64,000 nucleotides of DNA from Pelagibacterales bacterium SAG-MED49 (GTDB lineage: Bacteria; Pseudomonadota; Alphaproteobacteria; Pelagibacterales; Pelagibacteraceae). This document shows, in pieces, positions 21,681 to 30,945 of this stretch (positions within the stretch are counted from its first letter, which is position 1; the number at the start of each line of letters is the position of its first letter). Where the stretch lies: contig JACWEQ010000001.1 of NCBI GenBank assembly GCA_014653365.1, forward strand, positions 1-64,000. The letters run 5' to 3'. The notes beneath the pieces are model-generated. The model saw nothing but the letters and a program-made list of their open reading frames with translations. It had not been told where the DNA came from and did no database searches. A program made the translations under genes and the position numbers.

Positions 21681-21764
21681 TTATTTCTTTTTATTTTTTC
21701 TCTTAGCTCTTCTTTTTTTAGAGCCTTGTTTTCTTCGGCCTCTATGTTTCTTTGGGTAACTCAT
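21681..21764 (-). CDS. very small basic protein (27 aa)
   Basis: ORF reading MSYPKKHRGRRKQGSKKRRA plus KRKNKKK: 17 of 27 residues are Lys or Arg. Composition is like tiny ribosome-associated or RNA-binding peptides (bTHX-like), but no family was recognised. ATG is 76 nt from the next gene's start, divergent. Could be chance, though such composition is unusual in an AT-rich genome because it uses GGCC-containing codons absent from the surroundings. Confidence 0.4.
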   Translation of the reverse strand: MSYPKKHRGRRKQGSKKRRAKRKNKKK

Positions 21765-21839
21765 TTAATCCTATTTATTAATTTTATTGACGTTTTTTAT
21801 GGGATATAGCATTGTCTTATTAACATATCAAATTTTATT

Positions 21840-23015
21840 ATGAGTAATTCTTTTAAGACATTTTTAAAACATACAGCAAAAGACTTTCATAACCAGGCTG
21901 TTAATCCACCTATAGTAAGAGCTTCAACAATAATCTTTAAATCAATGGGCGATATCAGAAAAATGCAAAATAAAGCCAAATCTGATCCAACAGGTGGGCA
22001 TTTTGATTATGGCAGACAGGGCACATCAACAACTCATGTCTTGCAAAAAATTTTATCTAAATTAGAGGAAAGCTATCATACTTTTTTAACACCAACTGGG
22101 TTTGGGGCAGTTTTTTTAGCTATTTTTAGTATCACAAGACCAGGGGATGAAATTATTGTGGCTGACCCTGTTTACAGCCCAACAAGAATTTTATCACAAG
22201 ATTTTTTAAAAGAATTTAATATTAAAACCACTTTTTATAATCCCCATGATCTTAAAACTTTAGAAAATAGTATTACCAAAAAAACAAAACTAATTTTTGT
22301 TGAAAATCCTGGAAGTAATACATTTGAATTTCATGACATAGGTAAAGTTGTTTCAATTGCAAAAAAACATAAGATTTTAACTGCAATCGACAATACATGG
22401 GCAACTCCTTATTTCTTAAAACCAATTAAATTAGGTTTTGATATGGCTATAGTTTCAGCGACAAAATATTATTCTGGTCATTCTGATGTTATGGGTGGAT
22501 CGTTAGCTGTTAATAAAAAAGTATTTAAACAAGTTTTAAAAACTGAAAAAATAACTGGATTACGTTTAGGTCCAGATGATGCATATTTAATCACTAGAGG
22601 GTTAAGAACTTTAGATGTTAGACTGGATAGACATAGAGAAAATGCAAAGAAAGTTTCAAACTTTTTATCAAAATTTAAGAATATTAAACTGTTATATCCT
22701 TATAAAAAAGATTCTTTAAATTTTAGAATGTGGAAAAAATATTATTCTGGTGCATCTGGATTGATGGGGTTAAGAATTAAAGCAAAAAGTGAAAAATCAG
22801 TTACAAAATTTGTAAATAATTTAAAATTATTTGGTCACGGGTATAGTTGGGGTGGATTTGAAAGTTTAGCATTGCATCAAAATCTAAGAGAACAAGGTGA
22901 TAGAGAGTATCTTAAATTGAAAAAAAATGAGCATCTTGTTAGATTGCATATAGGGCTTGAAGATCCTAGCGACCTTATCGCTGATATCAAACAATCTTTA
23001 AAACATTTAAAGTAG
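21840..23015 (+). CDS. metC: cystathionine beta-lyase-like PLP enzyme
   Basis: Cys/Met-metabolism PLP-dependent enzyme (391 aa), probably cleaving cystathionine to homocysteine, pyruvate and ammonia. Seen: HFDYGRQGTSTTHVLQ near 54, substrate/PLP contacts DNTWATPYF near 184, and Schiff-base Lys209 in SATKYYSGHSD. The HFDYGRxGT start and the SxGG context resemble MetC more than MetB/MetZ, but substrate class is uncertain. The downstream MFS gene begins 8 nt after. Confidence 0.85.
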   Translation: MSNSFKTFLKHTAKDFHNQAVNPPIVRASTIIFKSMGDIRKMQNKAKSDPTGGHFDYGRQGTSTTHVLQKILSKLEESYHTFLTPTGFGAVFLAIFSITRPGDEIIVADPVYSPTRILSQDFLKEFNIKTTFYNPHDLKTLENSITKKTKLIFVENPGSNTFEFHDIGKVVSIAKKHKILTAIDNTWATPYFLKPIKLGFDMAIVSATKYYSGHSDVMGGSLAVNKKVFKQVLKTEKITGLRLGPDDAYLITRGLRTLDVRLDRHRENAKKVSNFLSKFKNIKLLYPYKKDSLNFRMWKKYYSGASGLMGLRIKAKSEKSVTKFVNNLKLFGHGYSWGGFESLALHQNLREQGDREYLKLKKNEHLVRLHIGLEDPSDLIADIKQSLKHLK

Positions 23016-23022
23016 ACCTTAA

Positions 23023-24243
23023 ATGTCTGCTGAAAAATTAATCAAAAATAAAACAGTTTTAATCACTTTAATATCAGCTTGTGCGATTGTAATTGTGTCT
23101 CTTGGAATTAGACAAACCTTCGGAATGTTTTATTTTGATTTCTCAACCGATTTAGGAATTACACTTTCACAATTTGGTTTTGCTCTAGGTCTTCAGATGT
23201 TTTTATGGGGAGCTTTTGCACCTTGGTTTGGTGTTATTACAGATAAATATGGCGGTCACATTGCTGTGTTTATTGGTTTTATATTTTATTTAGCAGGTAT
23301 TTTAATGCTAGTTTCAGAATACAATACTGGACTTTATTTTGTAACAGGAATTGGTGTATTAATAGGAGTAGCACTTGGTGGAACTGCAATCAGTATCCCT
23401 GTTTCTGTCGTTGCTAAACATTTTCATGACTCAAACAGAACTTTAGCCATAGGCATTGTTACTGCAGCTGGTTCTTTTGGTTATTTTGTTTCACCAGTTT
23501 TTACAAGATATTCATTAGTAGAATTTGGATGGGAGAGCACACTATTAATTTTTGCAGCATTTATTACAGCAGGGTTATTTTTAGCTTTTTGTTTAACCAC
23601 TCCAAAAAAAGTTGTTGGTGGTAAAACTGATGATAATCAAACAGCAATGGAAGCGCTGAAAGAAGCTATTAATAATAAAAGTTATATTTATTTGACTTCA
23701 GGTTTTTTTGTATGTGGATGGCATATTGCTTTAGTTGCAACACATATTCCAGTTTATATTAACGACAGAGGTTTACCAGAATGGTGTACGGTTACAATTT
23801 TATCAATGATAGGATTATTTAACATTGCAGGAACATTATCGTCAGGATATTTGGCTCAAAAATTTAGTAAAAAAATGATTTTAAGTACTATTTATTTGGC
23901 TAGAGGATTAGTTATCGCAATATTTATTTTTCTTCCACCAAGTCCAATTATTGCAGTGTTGTTTGGTATTACTTTTGGTTTTTTATGGTTATCTACAGTT
24001 CCTCCAACAATGGGGATTGTTGGATTTGTGTTTGGAACTAAATATATTGGATTATTATACGGAATAGTTTTTTTAAGTCATCAAGTAGGATCTTTTCTAG
24101 GAGCTTATTTGGGTGGAGTGTTTCATGATTTATATGGCTCATATGATTATGCCTGGTATATATCGATTGCTCTATCAATTTTTGCTGGCTTGATACATTT
24201 ACCAATAGTAGAAAAACAGGTTGCAAGACTTCAAACAGCTTAG
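23023..24243 (+). CDS. MFS transporter
   Basis: Twelve-helix major facilitator protein (406 aa), inner membrane, of the oxalate/formate-antiporter-like or monocarboxylate-like group. Seen: RQTFGMFYFDFS in helix 1, a typical loop 2-3 motif DKYGGHIAVF, and a cytosolic centre near residues 195-215 (GGKTDDNQTAMEAL). Substrate unknown. Its 3' end overlaps the pABA synthase gene by 23 nt and it follows the PLP lyase by 8 nt, so co-expression is likely. Confidence 0.85.
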   Translation: MSAEKLIKNKTVLITLISACAIVIVSLGIRQTFGMFYFDFSTDLGITLSQFGFALGLQMFLWGAFAPWFGVITDKYGGHIAVFIGFIFYLAGILMLVSEYNTGLYFVTGIGVLIGVALGGTAISIPVSVVAKHFHDSNRTLAIGIVTAAGSFGYFVSPVFTRYSLVEFGWESTLLIFAAFITAGLFLAFCLTTPKKVVGGKTDDNQTAMEALKEAINNKSYIYLTSGFFVCGWHIALVATHIPVYINDRGLPEWCTVTILSMIGLFNIAGTLSSGYLAQKFSKKMILSTIYLARGLVIAIFIFLPPSPIIAVLFGITFGFLWLSTVPPTMGIVGFVFGTKYIGLLYGIVFLSHQVGSFLGAYLGGVFHDLYGSYDYAWYISIALSIFAGLIHLPIVEKQVARLQTA

Positions 24244-25411
24244 AAAATTGATTAAAAAAGATTATTTAAATACCATTACTAGTTCAGGTCAGCCCTTTAT
24301 TATTTATAAATCAATCAAAGGTTTTAATCTTTTTACAGATTTTTCAAAAAAAATAACTTTGAATAATAAAAATATTAAAGAATTTTTAGATACAAAATTT
24401 AAATTTAAAAAGAATTATAAAAATACAGATCTATTTGTAGGCTTCTTTGGGTACGAACTATTGAATAATCTTATTGGGATTAAATTGCCAAAACAAAAAA
24501 GTATAAATTTTCCTAAAGGAATTTTTTATAAGCCAGAATCCAAAATAAGCTTAAAAGAAGACCTTATTTATAAATCAAATAAAGCCAGTAAAATAGCTAA
24601 AAATTTTAAGATAAATATAAACCAGACTGTATACACAAAAATTTTTAATAAGTTTAAAAAAAGGATAAGATCAGGAGAAACTTATCAGATTAAAATATGT
24701 ACAAAATATAAGAATAAATCGAAAATAGATCCTTTAGATTTTTTTTGTAGACTTGCTAAGTCTAATTTAGCACCTGAAGCTTTTATGATTAAAGATAAAA
24801 ACTTCTCAATTATTAGCTGCTCCCCTGAAAATTTAATTACAAAAAATGGTTTGAATATATCAACCAAACCAATAGCCGGTACCTTGAGAAAGACATCGAA
24901 AATCAATAAAAAAAAAGCTTTAAGTTTTTTTAGAAATAATATTAAGGAAACTAAAGAGCATAATATGATAGTTGATATGGAAAGAAATGATCTTTCAAGA
25001 ATATGTCAGCCAGGAACTGTAAAATTAAAAAAAGAAAAAACAGTTGAGGAATATAAAGATCTATATCATTACGTTAGTTTAATTACTGGTAAGCTAAATA
25101 AAAACATAAAAAATATTGAAATTATAAAAGCAATGATGCCTGGTGGTTCTGTTATTGGATGTCCTAAAATAAGTACTCTTAATCTTTTAAATAAACAGGA
25201 AAAAGAGAATAGAAATATTTATACAGGTAGCTTTGGTTATATAAAATTTAATGGTGACATGAGGTTCAATATTATTATTAGATCAATTTTAAATTATAAA
25301 AATATATCTGAAATTTCAGTTGCATCTGGTGTTGTAATTGACAGTAATGCAAAACATGAATTTAACGAAAACTTTATCAAAGCTAAAGCATTGATAGATT
25401 TATTTAAATGA
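24221..25411 (+). CDS. pabB: chorismate-binding enzyme, aminodeoxychorismate synthase component I-like
   Basis: Converts chorismate and ammonia to 4-amino-4-deoxychorismate for folate (PabB), or to anthranilate in paralogues. Seen: RSGETYQIKICTKY, SCSPENLI, the TKPIAGTLRK motif near 222, KEHNMIVDMERNDLSRI near 246, GGSVIGCPK near 308 and the C-terminal ASGVVIDS near 367. At 396 aa it lacks the longer N-terminus of TrpE; followed at once by a glutaminase gene and an aminotransferase IV-like gene, so folate synthesis is the better reading. Alternative TTG starts exist just downstream of this ATG. Confidence 0.8.
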   Translation: MQDFKQLRKLIKKDYLNTITSSGQPFIIYKSIKGFNLFTDFSKKITLNNKNIKEFLDTKFKFKKNYKNTDLFVGFFGYELLNNLIGIKLPKQKSINFPKGIFYKPESKISLKEDLIYKSNKASKIAKNFKININQTVYTKIFNKFKKRIRSGETYQIKICTKYKNKSKIDPLDFFCRLAKSNLAPEAFMIKDKNFSIISCSPENLITKNGLNISTKPIAGTLRKTSKINKKKALSFFRNNIKETKEHNMIVDMERNDLSRICQPGTVKLKKEKTVEEYKDLYHYVSLITGKLNKNIKNIEIIKAMMPGGSVIGCPKISTLNLLNKQEKENRNIYTGSFGYIKFNGDMRFNIIIRSILNYKNISEISVASGVVIDSNAKHEFNENFIKAKALIDLFK

Positions 25412-25965
25412 TATATGTAATTGATCATAAAGACTCATTTACGCACAATGTGGTCCATCAGTTATCTTTATTCGATAAAGTAGAATGTGATGATTTTTCA
25501 AAGATTAATAAATCAAAATTAAATAAAGCATCTACTATTGTTTTTTCACCAGGCCCTGGGTCGCCAAAGGATTATCCATTATCTTCAATAATTTATAAAC
25601 AATTAAAAGGTAAAAAAAAAATAATTGGAATTTGTCTTGGTTTCCAACAAATACTATTTAGCGAAGGAGCTAGTATAATTGAACAAAATAAAATTTATCA
25701 TGGATTTCAATCTGAAGTAATAGTTAATAAATCTAGTAAGTTGTTTGTTGCTGGTGATAAATTTAAAGTGGGTAGATATCACTCTCTAAGACTAAAAGAA
25801 CCTTTTAACGCAGATAATTTTGACATAACGATGAGATGTGTTATTTCAGGAGCCGCAATGTCATTTGAAAATAATGTTGATAAAATATATGGATTTCAAT
25901 TTCACCCAGAATCATTTCTTACTATAAATGGTAAAATACTTATTAAAAAAATCTTATCGGCTTAA
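25408..25965 (+). CDS. pabA: class I glutamine amidotransferase (PabA/TrpG-like)
   Basis: Glutaminase subunit that supplies ammonia to the chorismate enzyme encoded just upstream (4-nt overlap). Seen: SPGPGSPKDYP oxyanion region, catalytic nucleophile Cys in GICLGFQQI near 79, and the HPE triad element in FQFHPESFLT near 170. Length (185 aa) fits PabA/TrpG. The assignment to folate rather than Trp rests on the following pabC-like gene. Confidence 0.85.
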   Translation: MIYVIDHKDSFTHNVVHQLSLFDKVECDDFSKINKSKLNKASTIVFSPGPGSPKDYPLSSIIYKQLKGKKKIIGICLGFQQILFSEGASIIEQNKIYHGFQSEVIVNKSSKLFVAGDKFKVGRYHSLRLKEPFNADNFDITMRCVISGAAMSFENNVDKIYGFQFHPESFLTINGKILIKKILSA

Positions 25966-26698
25966 AGACCTCAATGAAATTAAATTCAACGATTTATGGG
26001 GTGACCACGGTGTATTTACTACAATGTGGATTTATGGAGCTCCACCAAAAATTCTCTTTTTTAAAGATCATATTAATAATTTAGTTAAATCAACTAAATC
26101 TTACTCAATTGTAAAACCAACTATTAAATCTGATATATTAAGATTAATTAAAGATAACGTAAATTTAACAAAAAAATATAATCATTTGTTAAGAATTGCC
26201 CTTAATAAAAACACTTTATCAATTTCGTTACGTAAGAGAATTAAACCTAAATTAAATTTTAATTTAAAATTAATTAATCTAAAGCGACAAAAACCTGAAT
26301 TTAAGAATTTGAAATATAAACAAATTTTAAAACATCTATCTAAAATAGATAACTCATCATCAGATATAGGTTTGTGTTCAAATAATAAAATTTTTGAGAC
26401 AGGAACATCTAACTTAATTTTTATAAAAGATGGCAGTGTATATTCACCAAAAAGTAAATTTTATAAAGGAATTACATTTAAATTTTTTAAATCCAAAGTT
26501 AAAAAAGTAATTAATAAAGATATATTTGTTAAATCATTAAAAGAATTTGATGAAATTATTTTAATAGGGTCTGGTAAAGGTGTTGCTTCTGTTAAAACAG
26601 TAGATCAAATTAAATGGAAAAGAAAAAGTTTAAAATTTTACAATATTTTATTTGAGCACTACAATTTAGCTATTAATAATTGTCCAAAATATAAATAA
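25928..26698 (+). CDS. pabC: class IV aminotransferase/4-amino-4-deoxychorismate lyase-like
   Basis: PLP fold-type IV protein (256 aa) fitting PabC, which releases pyruvate from aminodeoxychorismate to make p-aminobenzoate. Seen: DLWGDHGVFTTMWIYGAPPKILFFKDHINNL at the N-terminus, SSDIGLCSNNKIFETGTSNLIFI in the middle, and a Lys-rich C-terminal half. Overlaps pabA by 38 nt, so the exact start may lie downstream. The next gene begins 1 nt before its end. Branched-chain aminotransferase is the alternative. Confidence 0.7.
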   Translation: MVKYLLKKSYRLKDLNEIKFNDLWGDHGVFTTMWIYGAPPKILFFKDHINNLVKSTKSYSIVKPTIKSDILRLIKDNVNLTKKYNHLLRIALNKNTLSISLRKRIKPKLNFNLKLINLKRQKPEFKNLKYKQILKHLSKIDNSSSDIGLCSNNKIFETGTSNLIFIKDGSVYSPKSKFYKGITFKFFKSKVKKVINKDIFVKSLKEFDEIILIGSGKGVASVKTVDQIKWKRKSLKFYNILFEHYNLAINNCPKYK

Positions 26699-27096
26699 TG
26701 AGAGATCCTAACAACCCTTGTTTATTTTGTAATTCAAAAATTAGTGGTATTGCACATGAAAATGAACTTGCTTACGCAAGTTATGATACTTATCCAGTAT
26801 CCCAACATCATTGCTTAATAATTCCTAAAAGACACGTTGTTGATTATTTTGAGTTATCAGATGAAGAGTTAATTGCATGTAATAATTTGATTAAGATAAT
26901 TAAAGAGGATGTTTTAAGAAAAGACAACACTGTAAAAGCTTTTAATATTGGAACTAATGCTGGCAAAATAGCCGGTCAATCTATTATGCACTGCCACATT
27001 CATGTGATTCCTCGAAGAGAAGGTGATGTTGATAATCCTCAAGGTGGAGTTAGATCTGTAATTACAAAAAATCAGCATTATAAACGTAAAATATAA
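26698..27096 (+). CDS. HIT-family nucleotide hydrolase
   Basis: Histidine-triad protein (132 aa), hydrolysing nucleotide phosphoramidates or dinucleoside polyphosphates. Seen: N-terminal CLFCNSKISG with Cys residues that may bind zinc, and the catalytic triad MHCHIHVIPR with H98, H100 and H102. Overlaps the pabC-like stop by 1 nt, extending the operon. Confidence 0.93.
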   Translation: MRDPNNPCLFCNSKISGIAHENELAYASYDTYPVSQHHCLIIPKRHVVDYFELSDEELIACNNLIKIIKEDVLRKDNTVKAFNIGTNAGKIAGQSIMHCHIHVIPRREGDVDNPQGGVRSVITKNQHYKRKI

Positions 27097-27204
27097 ATTA
27101 TAGGTTGTTATTAAAGACACATTGACCAATACTTAAGGTTGAACTTTAGAATTAACTAGATTAAAAAACTTTTTATTAATTTAAAAATTTAATACAAGAG
27201 TAAA

Positions 27205-27999
27205 ATGTTAGAGACAAATCCATTTTCTATATTAGCAGAGACTGTATCTCCTTTTGCTATGCAAAGTTTTATAATTGCAATGATTTTATTGATTGCATTT
27301 GGAACAATAATTCAAATGATACATCATAAAAATCTGACATATTTCTTAAACAATGCAAAAAAAGCAAAACTTCAGGCAACTAGAGAAATTGGTACTAGTG
27401 AAAGAGTATCTATATTAGCCAAGACAGCAGTTGTTGATATTGGAACTACATCTGAACTAGGGTTTGGAAAAAGAAGATTATCCCACGTATTAGGAATGTA
27501 TGGAACAATCATATTCTGGATTTCATCAGCAATGTTAGTATTTTGCTATACTGGAGCAGATAAATCATCATCTGCAATCTGGTCAATGTTATGGCACGTT
27601 GGAGCAATTTTAACTTGTATAGGTGGATATTGGTTTTGGTTTTTTTTAAGAGTTGATGTTTCAGCTGAAGCTCACCCTTGGTACAGAATTATTAAAGCAG
27701 ATTTATTTGTTTTAGCATTGTTGGCTTGTTCTACTTTTGGGTTAGCTTGGTCTTATGCTCAATTTAATGGTCAAATAGGACTATCATTTTTATTCTTAAC
27801 ATTATTTGTCATTGCAAATTTAGTGTTATTTGGTGGTGTTTACTGGTCTAAATTTGCACATATGTTTTATAAACCAGGAGCTGCAATACAGAAAAATTTA
27901 GCTGAAGCTGATGGATCAAGAGATAACCTTCCGCCACCAGCAGATGCGCCTGAGCAATTTGGCCTAGGTATAAAAAGAGAAGAGCCAAAACACTATTAA
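27205..27999 (+). CDS. aprM: AprM-like membrane anchor for APS reductase
   Basis: Integral membrane protein (264 aa, about five or six helices) placed directly before aprB-aprA. AprM-type proteins are proposed to link sulfite-oxidising AprBA to the quinone pool in organisms without QmoABC. Seen: His-containing helices (WSMLWHVGAILTCIGGYWFW, HPWYRIIK, SKFAHMFYKPG) that could hold haem or contact quinone, and a proline-rich C-terminal tail. Identification relies on length and gene order; 31 nt separate it from aprB. Confidence 0.8.
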   Translation: MLETNPFSILAETVSPFAMQSFIIAMILLIAFGTIIQMIHHKNLTYFLNNAKKAKLQATREIGTSERVSILAKTAVVDIGTTSELGFGKRRLSHVLGMYGTIIFWISSAMLVFCYTGADKSSSAIWSMLWHVGAILTCIGGYWFWFFLRVDVSAEAHPWYRIIKADLFVLALLACSTFGLAWSYAQFNGQIGLSFLFLTLFVIANLVLFGGVYWSKFAHMFYKPGAAIQKNLAEADGSRDNLPPPADAPEQFGLGIKREEPKHY

Positions 28000-28030
28000 T
28001 ATGATAATTAGAAAAGGAAAAAATTAAATT

Positions 28031-28501
28031 ATGTCAACTTTTGTATACATGACTAGATGTGATGGCTGTGGTCATTGCGTAGATATTTGTCCATCAGATA
28101 TAATGCACATTGATGAAAATATAAGACGTGCAAAAAACATAGAACCTAACTTTTGTTGGGAGTGTTACTCTTGCGTTAAGGCCTGCCCAAATCATGCAAT
28201 AGATGTTAGAGGGTATGCTGATTTTGCTCCAATGGGACATAGTGTTAGAGTAAGAAGAGAAGAAGAAAAAGGAACTATTTCTTGGAAAATAAAATTTAGA
28301 AATGGAACTGAAAAAGATTTTGTGTCACCCATAACTACCAAGCCATGGGGTAAATTTATCCCTAAACTTGCAGATGGAGACAAACCTAATCAAGGAGAGA
28401 TTAATTCTCAGAGACTATACACTGAGCCAGAAGGTTTAAATATTGATGGCGAACTACCAGCAGTCCCAAAAGATTCATTTAAAAAGGGAGTTTACTATTA
28501 A
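28031..28501 (+). CDS. aprB: adenylylsulfate reductase subunit beta
   Basis: Iron-sulfur subunit of APS reductase (156 aa), passing electrons between AprA FAD and the membrane partner. Two [4Fe-4S] sets are visible: C10, C13, C16 and C20 (CDGCGHCVDIC), and C42, C45, C48 and C52 (CWECYSCVKAC). The C-terminal tail (PTKPWG... to FKKGVYY) wraps AprA in known structures. Its stop overlaps the aprA ATG (TAATG). In this context the enzyme probably runs in the sulfite-oxidising direction. Confidence 0.95.
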   Translation: MSTFVYMTRCDGCGHCVDICPSDIMHIDENIRRAKNIEPNFCWECYSCVKACPNHAIDVRGYADFAPMGHSVRVRREEEKGTISWKIKFRNGTEKDFVSPITTKPWGKFIPKLADGDKPNQGEINSQRLYTEPEGLNIDGELPAVPKDSFKKGVYY

Positions 28502-30360
28502 TGGCTAAGCATAAAACTCATTATGAAGATTGCGATGTTCTAGTTGTTGGTGGTGGTATGGCTGGAACCGGTGCTACTTTTGAAGCTAGGCATTGGGGTA
28601 GAGATATGAAAATTATTTGTGTTGAAAAAGCTAATATTGACAGAAGTGGAGCTGTTGCTCAAGGTCTTTATGCTATTAACTGTTACATGGGAATGCAGTG
28701 GGGTGAAAATCAACCAGAAGATCATGTAAGATATGCAAGAAATGATCTAATGGGAATGGTTAGAGAAGATTTAGGTTACGATATGGCCCGTCACGTAGAC
28801 TCAACAGTTCATATGTTTGATGAATGGGGTCTTCCAATGATGAAGAATGAGGAAACTGGCAGATACTTAAGAGAAGGTAAGTGGCAAATCATGATACATG
28901 GTGAAAGTTACAAACCTATCGTTGCTGAGGCTGCAAAAAAGTCTGCAGATAAAATTTACAATAGAATTATGATCACTCATCTTTTAATGGATGAAGCTCA
29001 AGAAAATAGAGTAGGTGGAGCTGTAGGATTTAACATGAGAACAGGTGATTTTCATGTGTTTAGAGCAAAAGCTGTAATAGTTGCAGCAGGCGGAGCCTCT
29101 CATATATTTAAACCAAGAGCTGTTGGTGAAGGAATGGGAAGAACTTGGTATGCACCTTGGAGTAATGGTTCAGCTTATGCTTTACCGATTGCTGCTGGAG
29201 CTAAAATGACACAAATGGAAAATAGAATTGTGTTATGTAGATTTAAAGATGGATATGGACCAGTTGGCGCTTATTTCCTACACTTAAAAACTTATACTCA
29301 AAATGCGAATGGTGAAAACTATGAGAAGAAATGGTATGATCAAACTAAAGAGTTAGTTGGAGAATATATAGATCATCACCCAACACCAACTTGTCTTAGA
29401 AATCATGCTTTTATTCAAGAAACTATGGCAGGCGGTGGACCAATTCATATGGTAACAACTGAAGCTTTTCAAGACCCACATTTAGAAACTGTTGGTTGGG
29501 AAAACTTCTTAGGAATGACTGTTGGACAAGCAGTAGTTTGGGCTTCACAAAATATTGATCCAAAATATACAAATCCAGAATTAACAACTTCTGAGCCATA
29601 TGTAATGGGATCACATGCAACTTGTTCAGGTGCATGGGTTAGTGGTCCTGAAGATTTATCTCCATCAGAATATTTCTGGGGTTATAACAGAATGCTTACT
29701 ATTGATGGGTTATTTGGTGCAGGTGATACTGTTGGTGGAAGTGCTCATAAATTTTCATCAGGTTCATTTACAGAAGGTAGACTAGCTGCAAAAGCTGCAG
29801 TTAAGTATATTGAGGATAAAAAAGCTGAAGGTTTAAAAATATCAGATAAACAGTGCGAAGATTTTAAAGAACAAGTCTTCAAACCATTAGAGACATACAC
29901 TGTAGCTCAAAATGAAATTACTGGAGGAACAGTTTCTCCAAGTTATATCTCGCCAATTCAAGGGTTACAACGTTTACAAAGAATTATGGACGAATATGTG
30001 GGTGGAATAGCTACTAATTATATGACTAATGCTAATATGCTTAAAAGAGGTTTAGAGCTATTAACTTGGTTAGAAGAAGATCTTGAAAAGGTGGGTGCAG
30101 AAGATTATCACCAGCTAATGAGAGCTTGGGAGTTAAAACACAGAGCTATTACTTCGCAGTGTGTAACAGAGCACACGATGTTTAGAGAAGAAACTAGATG
30201 GCCCGGATATTACTATCGTGGAGATCATATGAAGCTAGATGATGATAATTGGCATTGTTTAACAGTTTCTAGAAGAGATCCTAAAACTGGCAAATTTAGT
30301 ATGGAGAAAGTTCCTGTCTACCATATCGTGGATGAGAATGAGAAGAAAAAAGCTTCTTAG
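28501..30360 (+). CDS. aprA: adenylylsulfate reductase subunit alpha
   Basis: FAD-containing catalytic subunit (619 aa), interconverting sulfite plus AMP and APS. Seen: VVGGGMAGTGA near 15-25 for FAD binding, VEKANIDRSGAVAQGLYAIN, the substrate region HGESYKP, and the C-terminal HRAITSQCVTEHTMFREETRWPGYYYRGDH. Coupled to aprB by a 1-nt overlap. The sulfonate genes at 34-38 kb generate sulfite, its expected substrate. No sat (ATP sulfurylase) gene is in the window, so the fate of APS is not shown. Confidence 0.96.
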   Translation: MAKHKTHYEDCDVLVVGGGMAGTGATFEARHWGRDMKIICVEKANIDRSGAVAQGLYAINCYMGMQWGENQPEDHVRYARNDLMGMVREDLGYDMARHVDSTVHMFDEWGLPMMKNEETGRYLREGKWQIMIHGESYKPIVAEAAKKSADKIYNRIMITHLLMDEAQENRVGGAVGFNMRTGDFHVFRAKAVIVAAGGASHIFKPRAVGEGMGRTWYAPWSNGSAYALPIAAGAKMTQMENRIVLCRFKDGYGPVGAYFLHLKTYTQNANGENYEKKWYDQTKELVGEYIDHHPTPTCLRNHAFIQETMAGGGPIHMVTTEAFQDPHLETVGWENFLGMTVGQAVVWASQNIDPKYTNPELTTSEPYVMGSHATCSGAWVSGPEDLSPSEYFWGYNRMLTIDGLFGAGDTVGGSAHKFSSGSFTEGRLAAKAAVKYIEDKKAEGLKISDKQCEDFKEQVFKPLETYTVAQNEITGGTVSPSYISPIQGLQRLQRIMDEYVGGIATNYMTNANMLKRGLELLTWLEEDLEKVGAEDYHQLMRAWELKHRAITSQCVTEHTMFREETRWPGYYYRGDHMKLDDDNWHCLTVSRRDPKTGKFSMEKVPVYHIVDENEKKKAS

Positions 30361-30379
30361 TAAATTCTTAATTTAACTC

Positions 30380-30730
30380 ATGGATATTTTATCAAAAAAT
30401 GATGATGAGATATATGAACTAGCCAAGCCCATTTGGGATAATTTGGTTAGATCATCTAATTTGAAGGATTATGGTGGATTTACCAAAGATTTTTCAACAC
30501 AAATGCTATTTGGAGCCAATGAAGTTGAGCTTGGAAAGCAATGGGCTAATAATAAAATTATTACTAATTTAAAAGAAACATTTGAGCCATTTGGCTGCCT
30601 TAGACGAGGAATTCATGTCACTGTATTAATTAAGCAGACTAATAAAGAAATCTCAGGAGAGTTTTTGGGTAGGCTTGTACTTGGTGTTGAAGATGATGTC
30701 GTTAAAGTTTTTGGGGCTACGATTTACTAA
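30380..30730 (+). CDS. conserved-looking hypothetical protein downstream of aprA
   Basis: Unrecognised 116-residue soluble protein, starting 19 nt after aprA on the same strand, so likely in the apr transcript. Predicted mixed alpha/beta: an N-terminal helical part (DEIYELAKPIWDNLVRSSN) and C-terminal strands (RRGIHVTVLIKQTN, RLVLGVEDDVVKVFGATIY). Nothing resembling a cofactor site. It might assist Apr assembly, but that rests only on position. Confidence 0.65.
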   Translation: MDILSKNDDEIYELAKPIWDNLVRSSNLKDYGGFTKDFSTQMLFGANEVELGKQWANNKIITNLKETFEPFGCLRRGIHVTVLIKQTNKEISGEFLGRLVLGVEDDVVKVFGATIY

Positions 30731-30798
30731 AATAAAAAAAATTTGAGTTATTAAGAATTTATTTGACAAATAGAATCGTGGGTGTATTGACGATTTTA

Positions 30799-30933
30799 AT
30801 GCATCTCTCAAATATAAAAATCATAAATAAAATCACTGATGCTAAAGCCGCTATAATAAAAACAGGTATATTTATGAGCCTGGCTGCTTATTGGGGTGTT
30901 ATTTTAGTTGGAACTTTTATCACATTTAGCTAA
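30799..30933 (+). CDS. small hydrophobic protein (44 aa)
   Basis: Short ORF MHLSNIKIINKITDAKAAII... ending GTFITFS, with one hydrophobic helix (about residues 25-43). An upstream in-frame TTG at 30763 would add 12 residues. Lies between the apr-associated hypothetical gene and a convergent epimerase gene. Function unknown. Confidence 0.4.
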   Translation: MHLSNIKIINKITDAKAAIIKTGIFMSLAAYWGVILVGTFITFS

Positions 30934-30945
30934 ATCAAATTTTTA

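Noticed and set aside
30763-30933. Longer start (TTG) for the 44-aa ORF
   Set aside because: Possible but weaker than the ATG; no clear ribosome-binding site ahead of the TTG.
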